Source of the DNA: Chamaecrista fasciculata
Lineage: Eukaryota; Streptophyta; Magnoliopsida; Fabales; Fabaceae
NCBI GenBank assembly: GCA_003254925.1
Contig: QANZ01029243.1
Span: 112,038-176,037 of the forward strand
Direction: 5' to 3'
Length of the DNA: 64,000 nt
Program-made: the position numbers and the translations under genes
Notes under the pieces: generated by a model
Seen by the model: the letters and a program-made list of their open reading frames with translations, nothing else
Told to the model about the DNA's origin: nothing
Database searches by the model: none
In this document: positions 46,409 to 57,322 of the stretch, one piece after another
Layout: each line of letters opens with the position of its first letter
Position numbering within the stretch: position 1 is the stretch's first letter

Positions 46409-46424
46409 AGAGGATCCGGTGCCT

Positions 46425-49400
46425 TTAGATAAAGGGAAATGTCTTATTCCCCGCAGATTCTATTATAGTTATACATGCTACTCTAATTATATACCAGCAC
46501 TTACGGACATCTTTTATTACCTCAAACAAATGAGCATTTATAAATATGACAGTGACAATATTATAATTAAGATGCTATAGGAAAGTCTTCTACAATTTGA
46601 AACTACAACATATATGCTCATATAATTAACGAAACTGCAATTAAGGAACGAAAAACTTAAAATCATTCCTAATTATTCATTAAAAGAATGTCTTAAATTG
46701 AAGACTCAAGTTTGGTGTTTCCCACACAAGTATCAAAGCGGAATATACAATCTTATTCGAGGTATGTTGAACATTAATATGAGTACTTCTCTTAGTAAGA
46801 ATCTAAGCAAAATCAAGTGTTTTTGTACTCTTAACCCCTACTATATTTTTACGTTTGAAGGTTGAAGCCTCATATTTTTGTGTTTAGGAAAGAATCACAA
46901 TTTGGACAAGTTTTTAAGACACTCATTTAAATTCACCTGTAAATATATAATATTTGATATCCATCGAATATTAAATATTTCATAACTATGGGTAATAATT
47001 AATAAAGAAATTATTAGATATCATGTGATTATATATATATATATATATTTGATATTTATTAGATACTTTATAATATAAATATTTCATATGTATAAAATTT
47101 TTATTATTTATAAATTTTAATATTTTTTAAATTAATTTATCTTAATTGTCAGATATTAGGTATTAAATATAAAATATATTCAATTTTTTAATTAAAAAAA
47201 TATTTTATCTTATATATATTTATTAGTTTCGAATATTTCAAATATCCATCAAATATTAACTATTTGATAATGTATAAATATGAATACTAATTTTTCATAT
47301 AGGAATAGAATATAAATACTCAATAGAATAAATTAATCCAAAAACAGATAACTATAAATGTACCTACTCATTGCTATATGTGCTTATGCATGTTAAGACA
47401 ATGACCAAATTAAACAAAGGTAAAAGACTCTTTCAACCTTAATGTTTGGGGTCAGTTTTAGTTTCAGTTATACCTTAACTTTAATTTTTTTGGGTCAAAG
47501 TCTTATTTTGGTCCCTCAAGTCTCTGGCAAACTTTCTGGCGAGATACACGGCGATCCCGACGACTACGAAAATTCCTAATCCAAAGTTTTTTTTTACCTC
47601 CTGAGTTTAATGGCGGCCTTTATTTTGTGAACAAATGATTGAAACTATGATTTTCGGAAACTGTAATTTTTCGGCGACTTTCCCGTCATTTTTCTGCAAA
47701 ATGGAGGCCGTTTCACATTGAGTGCATAATTTACACAAAATAAATGTTTGGTCTTAAATAAATAATGACTCGTCCCATCTCTATGCATGCTCTCTAGCTT
47801 GGGTTATGTACTTATGTTATAATATATAAGCTCGCTTTAGCTTTCTTTTCTTCGTTGCAATGCATTACGATACGTCAGCTGACTTCTTATTCTCTACGCT
47901 TAAAAAAACTACGTACGTTTTCTAAAAATTGTTCTATTGCGTACATTAAAATATTTAAATAAATTGTCTTTCAATATTTCTATGATATTTAAGAGAGACT
48001 TGTATATATCTATATATAATTGCAGTTTTTTGAGATACCTTCTTCCGATCACACCCTAGCTACGTATACCGTTGGTACACGGTGGTGCGTGGATCATCTC
48101 ATCTCTAAGCTTCATGAGAGTTGAGAGATCTACTTTGGTTATAACTTAATAATCATAATGTTGCACAAAATACACGTTGTTTTATAAACACGTTCTACTT
48201 AATTAGTCACTTTATTTTGGATGTACATACGCGGTTGTTATTATTAATCACAAATGTAGTTATAGATATTTTTTTAGTCTTTAAATTTATATCAAGTTAA
48301 TGAATTAGTATTTAAATAATCAAAATTTACCATTTTATTTCTGAAATATTGTAATTGCCAATGATTTAATTATTAGTGTCAAATTTTGAGCCTAAAAAAT
48401 ATTAAAAATTTAATATAAATTTAAATATTAAAAAGTATAAAATGAGTCTAAATTCAAATATTAAACTATTGACAATTATAGTATGTCAGAAATTAAATTA
48501 TACTTAATATAAATTTTCTCAAAATTATAATCAGCTAGGTCTAAAAATTATAAAAACACTAGGAAATTGGATTTTTTTGCTATGAAAGAGATGATTCGTA
48601 TGAAACTTGCCTTCGATCATAACAACTAAGAGACCTACTTGCATGCGACCAAAAAGGTTTACAATCTATGCTCAGTTGAACTGATCACATGACTCGATCA
48701 CTCTTGATATATATATATTTTGGAAAGGATCTCTCGCATGTGAGGTAAGGGGGAAAAAGTATCAGGGCATTAAGAAGAGGGAGACAAGTCCACTTTTTTG
48801 GGATAGGACCACAAAGTGACACATCAGTTTGTCATCAACCACCCCGGCTAATTTATCTCCCACGTGCAGAATGACCCGAGATTAATTATTACGTACTACT
48901 ATAACTATTACATAAATCTAGCAGCAGTTAATTATTAGCCAACAATCATGAAATTAAACCTCAGAATTCGGCAATATTAATTTAAGGGATCGGACATGCA
49001 TCGGGAAAAATGTTTTCCTAAATTAAAGCACATATATAATGATGTTTTACTGTTTTAGGACAAAAGTAATGCATGTGCTGGTTGAAAATTTCATATCCAC
49101 TTCCACCAAAAGGAAAAAAAAAAACATTATACCCCAGATGATGAAGTTAATTAAGCTATGGATTCCAACTTCCAGAGTATATATACCCTTCTTGTTTTAA
49201 TTAATATTTGAACAAATTAAATGCACTTGGTGGTGAGGCCGTACTACGCGAGCTTGTTTGAGTTTTGGTCTCTACTCTCTATGGTGTATATATATATATG
49301 GTATGCTCTGATCTAGATATTCTTTCAGATCGAGAATGCCATCCATTTTGAGTTCATGGTCTCGCCCCCACACACATGTTTAAATGCTTTCATTAATTTA

Positions 49401-49809
49401 AGCACATGCATCTCCACGTGTGCCACATCACAAAATATCACAGTACTGCTGGCCCCACTACCGCCCACCCTTGGTTATCATTTAAGTTTATACACCAACG
49501 AAACATGCACATTCACATTCGGGTAAGTGCTTGGTCTATATGTTATATTGAGAGTTGAGACGTAACATTACAAATATATATTATTGTATGAATTCACTAG
49601 CTACTATTATGCCTTCGGGGGGTTATATAGAAACATAAAAGGGTGATTTATGAATAAAATAAAAGAAAACAAAAACATATATAATTAGCTATACTAACTA
49701 CATAACTGCCATTACCACCACATCTTGAAACTGCAGAAAACAAAAACAAGAAAACGAGAAGGGATGGAGACAAATAGTAATAATATGGAGATGGAGAGAT
49801 ATTTATTAT
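46425..49809. other. gene desert, 3' side of the FAF gene
   Basis: AT-rich. Around 47440-47770 there are remnants of repetitive DNA (TTATTTTGGTCCCTCAAG, GGCGAGATACACGGCGATCC) that I cannot classify. No gene is seen. Confidence 0.45.
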
Positions 49810-50670
49810 TTAAGTAGCGACCCAAAATGGCTCCAAATCCAGCAATTGTTGGTTCCTACAATTTCTATTCCCATTTTGATAGCACCTGCTTGGCCGTGGA
49901 AGCTTTCTGATTCCCATTTCATCCTCATTCATATTCTCATCATTGTCCAATTCCTCTGTTTCATCATCATCTTCTTCTTCTTCAGATTCAATTTGAGATT
50001 GTAGTTGATCCTCCCCTTCTTCCCCTTGTTTCTCTAATTGTTCAAATAATGTTGATGATGATGATGAGTAGTAGTGTGTGAAGAGTCGAAGGGTGAGTCT
50101 GCCATTGCTACGCTCTGCTTTGAAAAAAGAAGGGTTAGGCACTGCTTCCAATATGAGGCGGCCATGTTCACGACGACGCCTAATTAGAAGCTGAACTCCA
50201 CCCTCCTCACTCCTTGATGATAACGGTGGTGGAAATCTTCTAGTACCACTACCACTACCACTACGCTTCCACCTTTTTGATACACTAGTACTATTACTAC
50301 TGCTACAGTACTTCCTCTCATCATTATGGCTTTGTGGTGGTGGGCTACTACTACTACTCATGATAATGGAAGAGGATAACGTGTTCATGTTATTACTCTT
50401 ACTTTGTAATGAAAATAAAGCACTGACACTCACACTAACATCATCACTAGTCCCATTCTCGCACCCTAGATTCTCTGTGCACATTTCCAACCTCAAACAG
50501 AAGCGCTTCTGAGTAGGAGTGGGGTGGACATCATAGTGATAGGGTTTTTGAGTTTCTGTTTTATTAGAAAGAGATTGAAGGAAAGCCCAACCACCCAATT
50601 TCAAATTCATCGCACTTGATGATGATTGCAACCCCTCTTCACACACACTGCTCGACGAAGAATTACACAT
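49810..50670 (-). CDS. FANTASTIC FOUR (FAF)-family protein
   Basis: A 286-aa intronless protein from the ATG at 50670. FAF proteins are plant-specific regulators of shoot meristem size that act by repressing WUSCHEL. Seen: a conserved CTENLGCENGTS motif (64-75) and the FAF domain (146-197: FPPPLSSRSEEGGVQLLIRR, then REHGRLILEAVPNPSFFKAE and NGRLTLRLF). A long acidic segment follows (about 215-252: EEGEDQ..ESEEEEDDDETEE), then a basic C-terminus. Ser runs and low complexity elsewhere are normal for the family. The next plus-side gene is FZL. In Arabidopsis FAF2 also neighbours FZL (recalled), which supports the call. It is probably a FAF1/FAF2-type member, but I cannot assign a number. Confidence 0.93.
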   Translation of the reverse strand: MCNSSSSSVCEEGLQSSSSAMNLKLGGWAFLQSLSNKTETQKPYHYDVHPTPTQKRFCLRLEMCTENLGCENGTSDDVSVSVSALFSLQSKSNNMNTLSSSIIMSSSSSPPPQSHNDERKYCSSSNSTSVSKRWKRSGSGSGTRRFPPPLSSRSEEGGVQLLIRRRREHGRLILEAVPNPSFFKAERSNGRLTLRLFTHYYSSSSSTLFEQLEKQGEEGEDQLQSQIESEEEEDDDETEELDNDENMNEDEMGIRKLPRPSRCYQNGNRNCRNQQLLDLEPFWVAT

Positions 50671-51302
50671 TCTCTCTAATTTAATCTCTTCAACAACACA
50701 CTACACTAGACTGGACTCGACTAATCAAATATAATATTGCACAAACTGAGGACTGATCTGTAACAGATAATTAAGAAACAAGCAGAACAGAGGAGAAGAG
50801 AATTAGAGAACAGAGGAATGAAGTGCAAAGAAAAGAGATGGAGAAGGGTGTGAATTTATAGTTGAATCATGACATGAGTGACGCAGCAGCACCTATTTCA
50901 ACTTTATACTTTGTGCCATTCGCATCCTCGCTTTATGCTAGTGCGATTGGAAAGGTTGGCACTCCATACGCCTGGGGAAACTAATATATACCCTCCTCTT
51001 ATATATTACATCATTCCCTTCATCCCCCTAATTAACCCCTTATGTTTAATGTCCAATATTACTTGATTTACTTCCATCCATTATTCATAATTTCTACTCT
51101 CATTTCTATTTTTTGAAAAATATAAGTTTCTCATCAAAATGTAATCGATTCACTTGTTTTGTCATATATACTATATAGTATCGTGCATTTTGTTCCCTTC
51201 TATAATTGACTCTAAAAATCTCTACTATTGATTGGCGTTGATTCAATGGAAAAATTAAAATTCCACAAAACCAATCACACCAACTCAAATAGAAAAACTT
51301 CA
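50671..51302. other. FAF promoter and leader region
   Basis: Purine/pyrimidine-rich DNA near 50760-50860 (AG-rich on the plus strand) is probably the 5' UTR. No gene is seen beyond it. Confidence 0.4.
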
Positions 51303-51718
51303 TGATACATCACTATTTGGGCGTACGCCTAAACAGCCCTCGCGAAGCGCCCTCGAGCCAATCGGGCGCCCTAAACACACTTAGGGGCGGTCGCGATCCG
51401 TCCTGGGTCAGGGCGCCCGTCCCCTAAATGACACGTGGCCACCCACGATCACCCTACTCCGCAATCCACGCTACGGGAGATCGTGGGCTGCGAACCAGCT
51501 CACCCGCGATCTCCAGTTTCTAGGCGCCCGCCTACAGACGCAACACGCAATCACCCACGATTGCCTTGCTCCGCAAATCTCGGTCTCCGCCATCTTCGCT
51601 GGTGGAGATCGTGTCCAGTACGTGGTCCGCCCCGCACGCTGACCACCTCTCTCCTCCCTGCTCTATAAATAGAGCCCATTTCACCAGTTCAAGGTTAGCT
51701 ACTTCTTACACTCTAAAA
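51303..51718 (+). mobile_element. LTR copy A (cut by the assembly gap)
   Basis: 416 bp starting TGATACATCACTATTTGGGC. Much more GC-rich than its surroundings (GGGCGCCC, CGCGAAGCGCCC), with TATAAATA at 51664-51671. Identical to 52173-52588 apart from two substitutions (51361 and 51422). It ends exactly where the N run begins. The open frame at 51435 is inside this repeat and is not a gene. Confidence 0.85.
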
Positions 51719-51768
51719 NNNNNNNNNNNNNNNNNNNNNNNNNNNNNNNNNNNNNNNNNNNNNNNNNN
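51719..51768. other. assembly gap (50 N)
   Basis: Fifty N bases, a conventional placeholder; the true gap size is unknown. It lies between the retroelement copy and a (TC)n tract. Confidence 0.99.

Positions 51769-51822
<54 letters not shown>
51769..51822 (+). repeat. (TC)n microsatellite
   Basis: Near-perfect TC repeat starting at the gap and ending 10 bases before the bHLH start. Probably the 5' UTR of that gene and a likely cause of the gap. Confidence 0.9.
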
Positions 51823-51825
<3 letters not shown>

Positions 51826-51832
51826 CATTTGA

Positions 51833-52013
51833 ATGGATGAATTAATCATCTCCCCTTCCTCTTCTTCCTCCTTGGTCTCCCACGAAAACCCATCTTCCCT
51901 TCAACAAAAGCTTCAATTTTTACTCCACAACCAACCCCACTCTTGGCTCTACGCCATTTTCTGGCACACCTCCACCGACGACAATGGCCGTCTTTCTCTC
52001 TCTTTCGCCGATG
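51833..52013 (+). pseudogene. truncated MYC-type bHLH gene (N-terminal fragment)
   Basis: The ATG at 51833 opens about 60 codons: MDELIISPSSSSSLVSHENP, then SSLQQKLQFLLHNQPHSWLY and AIFWHTSTDDNGRLSLSFADG. This is the start of the bHLH-MYC_N domain in MYC2/JAM/bHLH14-like factors (LQQ+L+F+L..QP..W.YAIFW..S.DDNGR). Just where relatives continue with G-H/Y-F, the frame enters GGGTATAGGGGTATAGGGG, a repeat-like sequence, and stops. No bHLH region is found downstream in the window. Either a transposon broke the gene or the assembly joins unlinked pieces at the gap. Confidence 0.8.
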
Positions 52014-52172
52014 GGTATAGGGGTATAGGGGTACCCATAGGGTATGGGTATGGGGATTGATATTCATACCCGCACGGATATTCATGGCTAAGGCTTTTGG
52101 CTAATATATCCATTCCTATCAAATTAATGATTTACCAAATCACAAAGGTATAAACTTCTATCTATTATTTGT
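52014..52172 (+). mobile_element. unclassified repeat edge after the bHLH fragment
   Basis: Begins with degenerate GGGTATAG / GGTACCCATAG words, then CATACCCGCACGGATATTCAT. It looks like the GC-rich terminal sequence of plant retroelements; the family is not recognised. Confidence 0.4.
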
Positions 52173-52725
52173 TGATACATCACTATTTGGGCGTACGCCT
52201 AAACAGCCCTCGCGAAGCGCCCTCGAGCCATTCGGGCGCCCTAAACACACTTAGGGGCGGTCGCGATCCGTCCTGGGTCAGGGCGCCCGTCTCCTAAATG
52301 ACACGTGGCCACCCACGATCACCCTACTCCGCAATCCACGCTACGGGAGATCGTGGGCTGCGAACCAGCTCACCCGCGATCTCCAGTTTCTAGGCGCCCG
52401 CCTACAGACGCAACACGCAATCACCCACGATTGCCTTGCTCCGCAAATCTCGGTCTCCGCCATCTTCGCTGGTGGAGATCGTGTCCAGTACGTGGTCCGC
52501 CCCGCACGCTGACCACCTCTCTCCTCCCTGCTCTATAAATAGAGCCCATTTCACCAGTTCAAGGTTAGCTACTTCTTACACTCTAAAACTCTCTTACTCT
52601 CTGATTACTCTCTTACTAACTTGAGCGTCGGAGTACACTTCGCAGGGCCCCCCCTGTGAAGCTTTTGCAGGTCTTTGCTCAAGTCTTGGCTCTTGCAGCC
52701 CTCTCCGGTGAACTAGGTAAGTGCC
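52173..52725 (+). mobile_element. LTR copy B
   Basis: Repeats copy A from TGATACATCACTATTTGGGC, then continues with CTAACTTGAGCGTCGGAGTA, CACTTCGCAGGGCCCCCCCT and GCAGGTCTTTGCTCAAGTC. This is the leader motif typical of plant Gypsy LTRs. The same motif order is in the diverged copy at 24561. The right end is approximate. Confidence 0.75.
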
Positions 52726-55700
52726 AGTCATTTTCCAGTTTATCACTTCAAATTAGTCCCAAATCTATGGGGTAGATTTCAACTTGGTCTTAACTGTTTC
52801 ATTTATTTCAGATTACTCCTACATAATTTTATAATTTCTCAAATTAATCACAAATTAATCATATCTCTCCCATTTCAATCCAGAGTTATGAAGTTTATTT
52901 TTATGCATATTTTTTTCTTTCCATTAATGGTCATCAATAAACGAAGTCAAATCAAATCTAAAAAATGAATCACTCATTTCATAGTCTAACAAATGAAGTT
53001 TGTCATATTTCATTTTTTTTCAAATTCAAATGTGATTAGTTTGAAACTATGCGTTAACTTTTAAAAAGTTTTTTTTTCCCTCCACTTGAAACATTAACAA
53101 ATGAGGTCAAATTACTTTTCGAAAATAGGTTTGATAATAATTTAAAAAATTATGAAAATATGTAAAAGTAATATAAAACATAAAATATTTACAACAAATT
53201 TGAAATCTATCTCATATATTTGGGATAAATTTGAGGCGTTAAATCAATAAAATAATTATATATACTTTAATTTCAGCCCGTTCGATTCAATTGGTGATAA
53301 TGCCTATAAGCATTAGAGATTATTAGGATTTAGGACTGATTATAGCTAAAGTTTTTTTTTTTGGCATGAGATTATAGTTATTAAAGTTAATTTAGAATAT
53401 TCTTCATTCTTAACCTTATAAAATCATTTTTTAAAACGTTCCTTTAGAGAGGAGACTCACTCAAACGAGTACCAAATCAATTCATATTATCATATTTATA
53501 AATAGTTCAATTTTATATTTAATTATCGACGTGAAAACAATAATAAATTATATATCATCAATATAAATAAGATTTTCTCAAATTTTTCATTTATGACTAT
53601 CTAAAATATTCAAAATCAAATAAAAAATATATATAAAAATGCATTATCAAATAAATCTAACATATATAAAGTACTTAACTTTCACTCTTATAATTCTTTT
53701 ATTTTATGGAACTCTCTTATAATTCTTAAATTGTTCATACATAAATTTTCAATTATTATATTCATTTTATATATGAAAATAAATATTTATTACCAATAAA
53801 ATATGAAGCAGTTGGTAATTGGTATCTCTTACTCGTCCTCGAACAGATATGCATTTCTTTAACTAATAAATTTCTACACTCGGAATTATTTATTTTTTTA
53901 TCTCAACTCGAACTGAAATCTTAAAATAAAAAGTAAATTAATAATTTATTTTTTGAAAAATCATTAATTTGATAACTTAATTTTTAAAATATTAAAATAC
54001 ACATTTCAATTCTTAAAAAAAATTAAAAGAGTGTATTATTTAATTCTTTTAGAGATAAACTAACGATAACCGTCCGGTATACCGTTTGATTTTCTTTTTA
54101 CAAATTAAATTGTATATTTTAATTGTTTAAAAATTAAATTATCAATTCAATTAATTTCAAAGACTGAATTATTAATTTATTTTAAAATAAGTTTAATAAA
54201 TTTACATTATATATAAATTATTTTGTCATTCCTAAAACGCTTGCAAGGATGATTTGGTAAATTCATGCACCATCCACTACTTAGTGAAGTCTCTAAAATA
54301 CACGTAAGCCTTGATTGAATAATTACATACTAACTATTAGCGAAACCTTCTAGTTTATGTAATGTTTGATGTTTGATTAGAATCAACTACGTAATCTTAA
54401 TGCAACTTCCTTGGAGTTCTTATTTCTGCCTAACTGATCCACATCCATTTCCATTCCAATCCTTTTGGATATTTTAAGGAACTCCAATGATCTCATATGA
54501 ATTATATATATATATATATATATATATTTTAAGATCTTAAATAATTGTTTTCAAATAGTACTGCTCTAATTAATTAAGGACACTGGTAGAGATGCATTAA
54601 AATTTTATAATGATGATAATCACTATTTTTCATTCTCTTTTTACTTTAGTTTTCAAAACAAAAAGTATTTACCTAATATCCTTTTAAGATTTAATATATA
54701 TATATATACTATATTATATGTGTAAGGGTGTTTTTGGTTGGTCAAAAATAATTAAATTAAAATTAAAAAAATCAGAAATAAACATGTGAAAGTTGATAAT
54801 TAGCTAGCCGTATAGATAATGAGAGAGAGAAAGTAGTAGATGAGATTTAAGAAAGTGAAAACTTATTATTTGGTCTTTTAATTTTCACATTTCTAACGAT
54901 TTAGTCTTTGAATAATAGAAATATACTCCAAATATCAAATTAAACGTTACATACATATTTTCGTGCCCGTTAAGGAACAGAAAGCCCCTAGTATATATAT
55001 ATTTATATAATAACGGGCAAATGACAAGTTATTCTAAGATTATTGATCAACGTGTCAATTATTTATAGATCAAAGGGTCATTTTGATCCTAGATGTATAT
55101 CTTAATGTTTAATTTGATCTTTTATATTACAAAATGTTTAAATTAACCCTAAATATATGTAAAATATTTCAAAATGGTCCTCATAATATATGATGATAAT
55201 TTGGACTGATATCTAAAGTATTTGTCTAAATTCACCCGTAAAAGATATTTAATATCTGTCTATACTAGATATAAATCTGCAACGTTTAAACAGCAGCACC
55301 AAAGGTCGATTTTTCAATTGATATATAAAATTGTTTTGAAATTTAAATTATATTTTTTAAAATCACAGACAAAATTAGGATTATTGGGAAGCCTGGGCTT
55401 CTCCATTCTCTCTCTCCTTTATTTTTGTTTTCTGAATTATTGAAATACGGCGCTCGACACTCCAAATCATTATTAAAATATTATAAATTATGCATATTCT
55501 TTTATTTAATTTTTTTGCAACCATCAAATGTGGTTTTGTCATAAACACTTAAGTACTTGTGAAACTTTCCGTCAGACAAACTGGAAAAATGGACAAAGTT
55601 GCCTTGGGTGTTTGTGTAGTGCTCTCCATTTACAATTGTAGTCCAAACAAAAAAGTGACAGGATAAGCTAATTGCCCATTTTACATACAACAACAATTAA

Positions 55701-57322
55701 CATTCTTTTGTGTAACTTATCATATGAAAGGGGAAATATATGTGCTAGAGCTAGTACTATATGCTTCTTGTGGGAGATAAGGGCATAGAAAGAGCTCTTT
55801 CATTTAACTAATTAATAAGATCATCTAACAGTCAATCGACTAAACAAGAAGCTATGGGAGCGTGAAAACTAAAAGCTTTTGAAAAATAAATCCTCACTTT
55901 ACTACCTACTAGGAAAGCTATAAGAGAAGATATGCCTTATGGTTTATTACGACTTTTCATGACCTCTTTCCTAAATCATTACATTTATGGCACAGTTCGA
56001 AATTCGAATTCCATGGCCATGGTACGTTTCTGGTCAGAACTCGGAACAAAAGAAGGCATCAATTCGTTCGTTTGTTACCTTTTCCTCTACTTGGCTTTTC
56101 TGAATTCTGATATCTGCCCTTTCTATTGGCCAAATCTGTACGGAAAATGGATATTAGAATTTGTTTTTAAGCTACTCTAGTTCAATAGTTAACTGTAATA
56201 GCTTTTGTTGATTGTTGTGGTGTGGGAACAGTAAGGGAAATAATTAAAGAGCGGACAAGAATATATGCATCTTCCAAACTTTCTCTCAATAGGTCAAAAA
56301 CCCCAACCATCAAATTTGATTGTATAATCCCACATTGTACTCTTTTTTTTTTTCTTTGGCTCTCTTTTGCTTTTCTTCTTAATTTCCCAACCAAAGAAAA
56401 CCCTTTACAAACCAATTCGCCTAAAGTTACTTTGGAGTCTTACAACTCGCGAGCTAAGCTCTACAAATATACATACGTACACCTACTGACCTACATCTCC
56501 TTATGTTCGTCCTTGAATCAATCTCGGATTCGTGTACTTATATAAGATTTTCAGGAGAGAATAAGGTAATGACTCTCTTATTGTGGCTTACCCTATATGG
56601 TTTTGACCAGGCTAGGCTAGTGCTCACACCTTTTGGTTTCATTGGTGATGCTCGCTCCACGAACCGGTTTTAAAATGAATGAATATGTCGACGTTGCAAG
56701 CCTTTATTATATTGTTAGTTGCAAGAGAACATACGTTGAGGAGGTGAATTGATTCCATTGTGATTGTATTTATGTGCTTTAAAGATTGTGGAGATCGTGT
56801 TTGGATCTGCTCATCTGGACAATCATTTAGTTTCACACAAAACACATTGCTACACTTTCAATTATTAGATTCGAGCAAGTATAGGAACCACCATTAACTT
56901 CAAACAAATGCTGCACCATAATGCCCGTTGCTCTGTTTATTGATTTGCAGGCAGTGCCATAAGCATATTTAAATTGACTGTCAATATATGTCTGAAACAA
57001 AGCAGCAGTACTGTTAAATTTCAAAAGATGCGGTTTTGGATATGGATTGTGCATAACTAATGTATGGTATCACGAGACAAATAATTTACAAGGAGACAGT
57101 TGGATTCCTACAAGGCTTGGGCTGTAAAAGACGTGGATAGTAAATGACAGCAAATATGCTATAAGTAAAAGAGAAATTGATATTCTTGAATGACAAAAAT
57201 TTCCACTGGTATAGGCAGTTATACATTAAAAAATGATAAGATGGAGTGACGAATTCATCTTTCATCCGTTACTGAATAGAAGAGTCCTACTATGTATATA
57301 AAATTACAATCACGAAAGAAGG
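52726..57322. other. long AT-rich gene-free stretch
   Basis: 4.6 kb with (TA)n tracts (54506, 54696). 54980-55240 has ATTTTGATCCTAGATG / AAATTAACCCTAAATAT phrases like degraded fold-back elements. Frames at 55222, 55932, 56222 and 56833 show no conserved motif. The part next to 57323 is probably FZL 3' UTR. Confidence 0.45.

Noticed and set aside
51435-51668. 77-aa protein repeated at 52305
   Set aside because: Identical frames lie inside the two LTR copies; GC-rich LTR sequence is open by chance.
56639-57054. two minus-strand ORFs downstream of FZL
   Set aside because: No conserved motif, stops between them, and no convincing splice joining them to FZL; probably 3' UTR or spacer.
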